Source of the DNA: an uncultured Cetobacterium sp.
GTDB taxonomy: Bacteria > Fusobacteriota > Fusobacteriia > Fusobacteriales > Fusobacteriaceae
DNA: 41,570 nt
Assembly (NCBI RefSeq): GCF_945952365.1
Contig: NZ_CAMFHX010000021.1
Span: forward strand, 1 to 41,570
Direction of reading: 5' to 3'
The position numbers and the translations under genes were made by a program. The notes beneath the pieces were generated by a model, which ran no database searches, was not told the DNA's origin, and was given only the letters and a program-made list of their open reading frames with translations. This document shows positions 41,469 to 41,570 of the stretch, piece after piece; positions within the stretch are counted from its first letter, which is position 1; the number at the start of each line of letters is the position of its first letter.

Positions 41469-41570
41469 GCGAGTGAACCTCCACCTACAAGTGCAAACTG
41501 ACAAGCGAGGAGTTAAAAAAGCGAGTGAACCTCCACCTACAAGTGCAAACTGACAAGCGAGGAGTTAAAA
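41469..41570. repeat. 52-bp tandem repeat array, cut by the window end
   Basis: Two head-to-tail identical units: 41469-41520 (52 bp) and 41521-41570 (50 bp, truncated by the window). There is no spacer. The unit begins GCGAGTGAACCTCC and ends GCGAGGAGTTAAAAAA. AAC-CTCC and GGAGTT within a unit can form a bulged hairpin. 52 is not a multiple of three and each frame meets a stop, so it is not a repeated protein. A promoter lies just upstream, so the array is probably transcribed. Further copies may follow outside the window. Confidence 0.85.

Noticed and set aside
41469-41570. CRISPR array
   Set aside because: The 52-bp units abut without any variable spacer and no cas gene is seen.
41481-41570. 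Short ORF from a GTG across the tandem repeat
   Set aside because: It ends at a TGA within about 27 codons, shifts frame between units and has no recognisable protein pattern.

Overview
The window is AT-rich DNA from an anaerobic, double-membraned fermenter, most likely a member of the Fusobacteriota (Fusobacterium or Cetobacterium type; this is inferred from gene content and protein style, not from a marker gene). Coding sequences are dense, Shine-Dalgarno sites are strong, and most transcription units end in clear intrinsic hairpin terminators. No rRNA or tRNA gene was seen.

Layout. (1) 288-3351: a beta-glucoside PTS operon (IIB, IIC, family GH4 6-phospho-beta-glucosidase). (2) 3537-11150: hexuronate catabolism. 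A GntR/FadR-type regulator leads kduI-kduD, and a second GntR/FadR regulator is divergent from uxaB-uxaA-uxaC. Both branches converge on 2-keto-3-deoxygluconate; its kinase and aldolase are not in the window. (3) 11222-13041: a UbiB/AarF-like atypical kinase and an iron-sulfur-type flavoprotein. (4) 13208-17073: a restriction-modification island with a C5 cytosine methyltransferase, a Sau3AI-like nuclease, a second small MutH-like nuclease and a degenerate nucleotidyltransferase-like ORF. (5) 17155-20242 (minus): a second IIB-IIC-GH4 operon, a paralogue of the first. (6) 20469-22095: a Rep_3-like replication-initiator homologue plus a winged-helix protein. (7) 22146-28508: argH with an NhaC-family transporter behind a structured attenuator leader, a YfcC-family transporter and an NSS/SNF sodium symporter. 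(8) 28619-34288: a 1889-residue outer-membrane protein with repeated DUF11-like modules. (9) 34569-40245: a seven-gene operon for oxidative branched-chain amino acid fermentation (amino acid dehydrogenase, 2-oxoacid:ferredoxin oxidoreductase, phosphotransbutyrylase, butyrate kinase). (10) 40246-41570: a candidate type I toxin-antitoxin locus, an outer-membrane beta-barrel gene and a promoter-driven 52-bp tandem repeat that runs off the window end.

The most interesting signal is at about 40284-40560. A 19-residue hydrophobic peptide ORF is preceded, on the same strand, by a roughly 75-nt RNA gene with its own promoter and terminator. That RNA is complementary to the ribosome-binding region of the peptide mRNA on both sides of its AUG, and its terminator loop is complementary to the loop of the toxin terminator. 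The toxin mRNA can also pair its own 5' and 3' ends. This matches the logic of Fst/par, Hok/Sok and AapA/IsoA, but with the antitoxin in tandem rather than antisense. The second strongest signal is the riboswitch-like leader of the nhaC-argH operon, whose class I could not identify.
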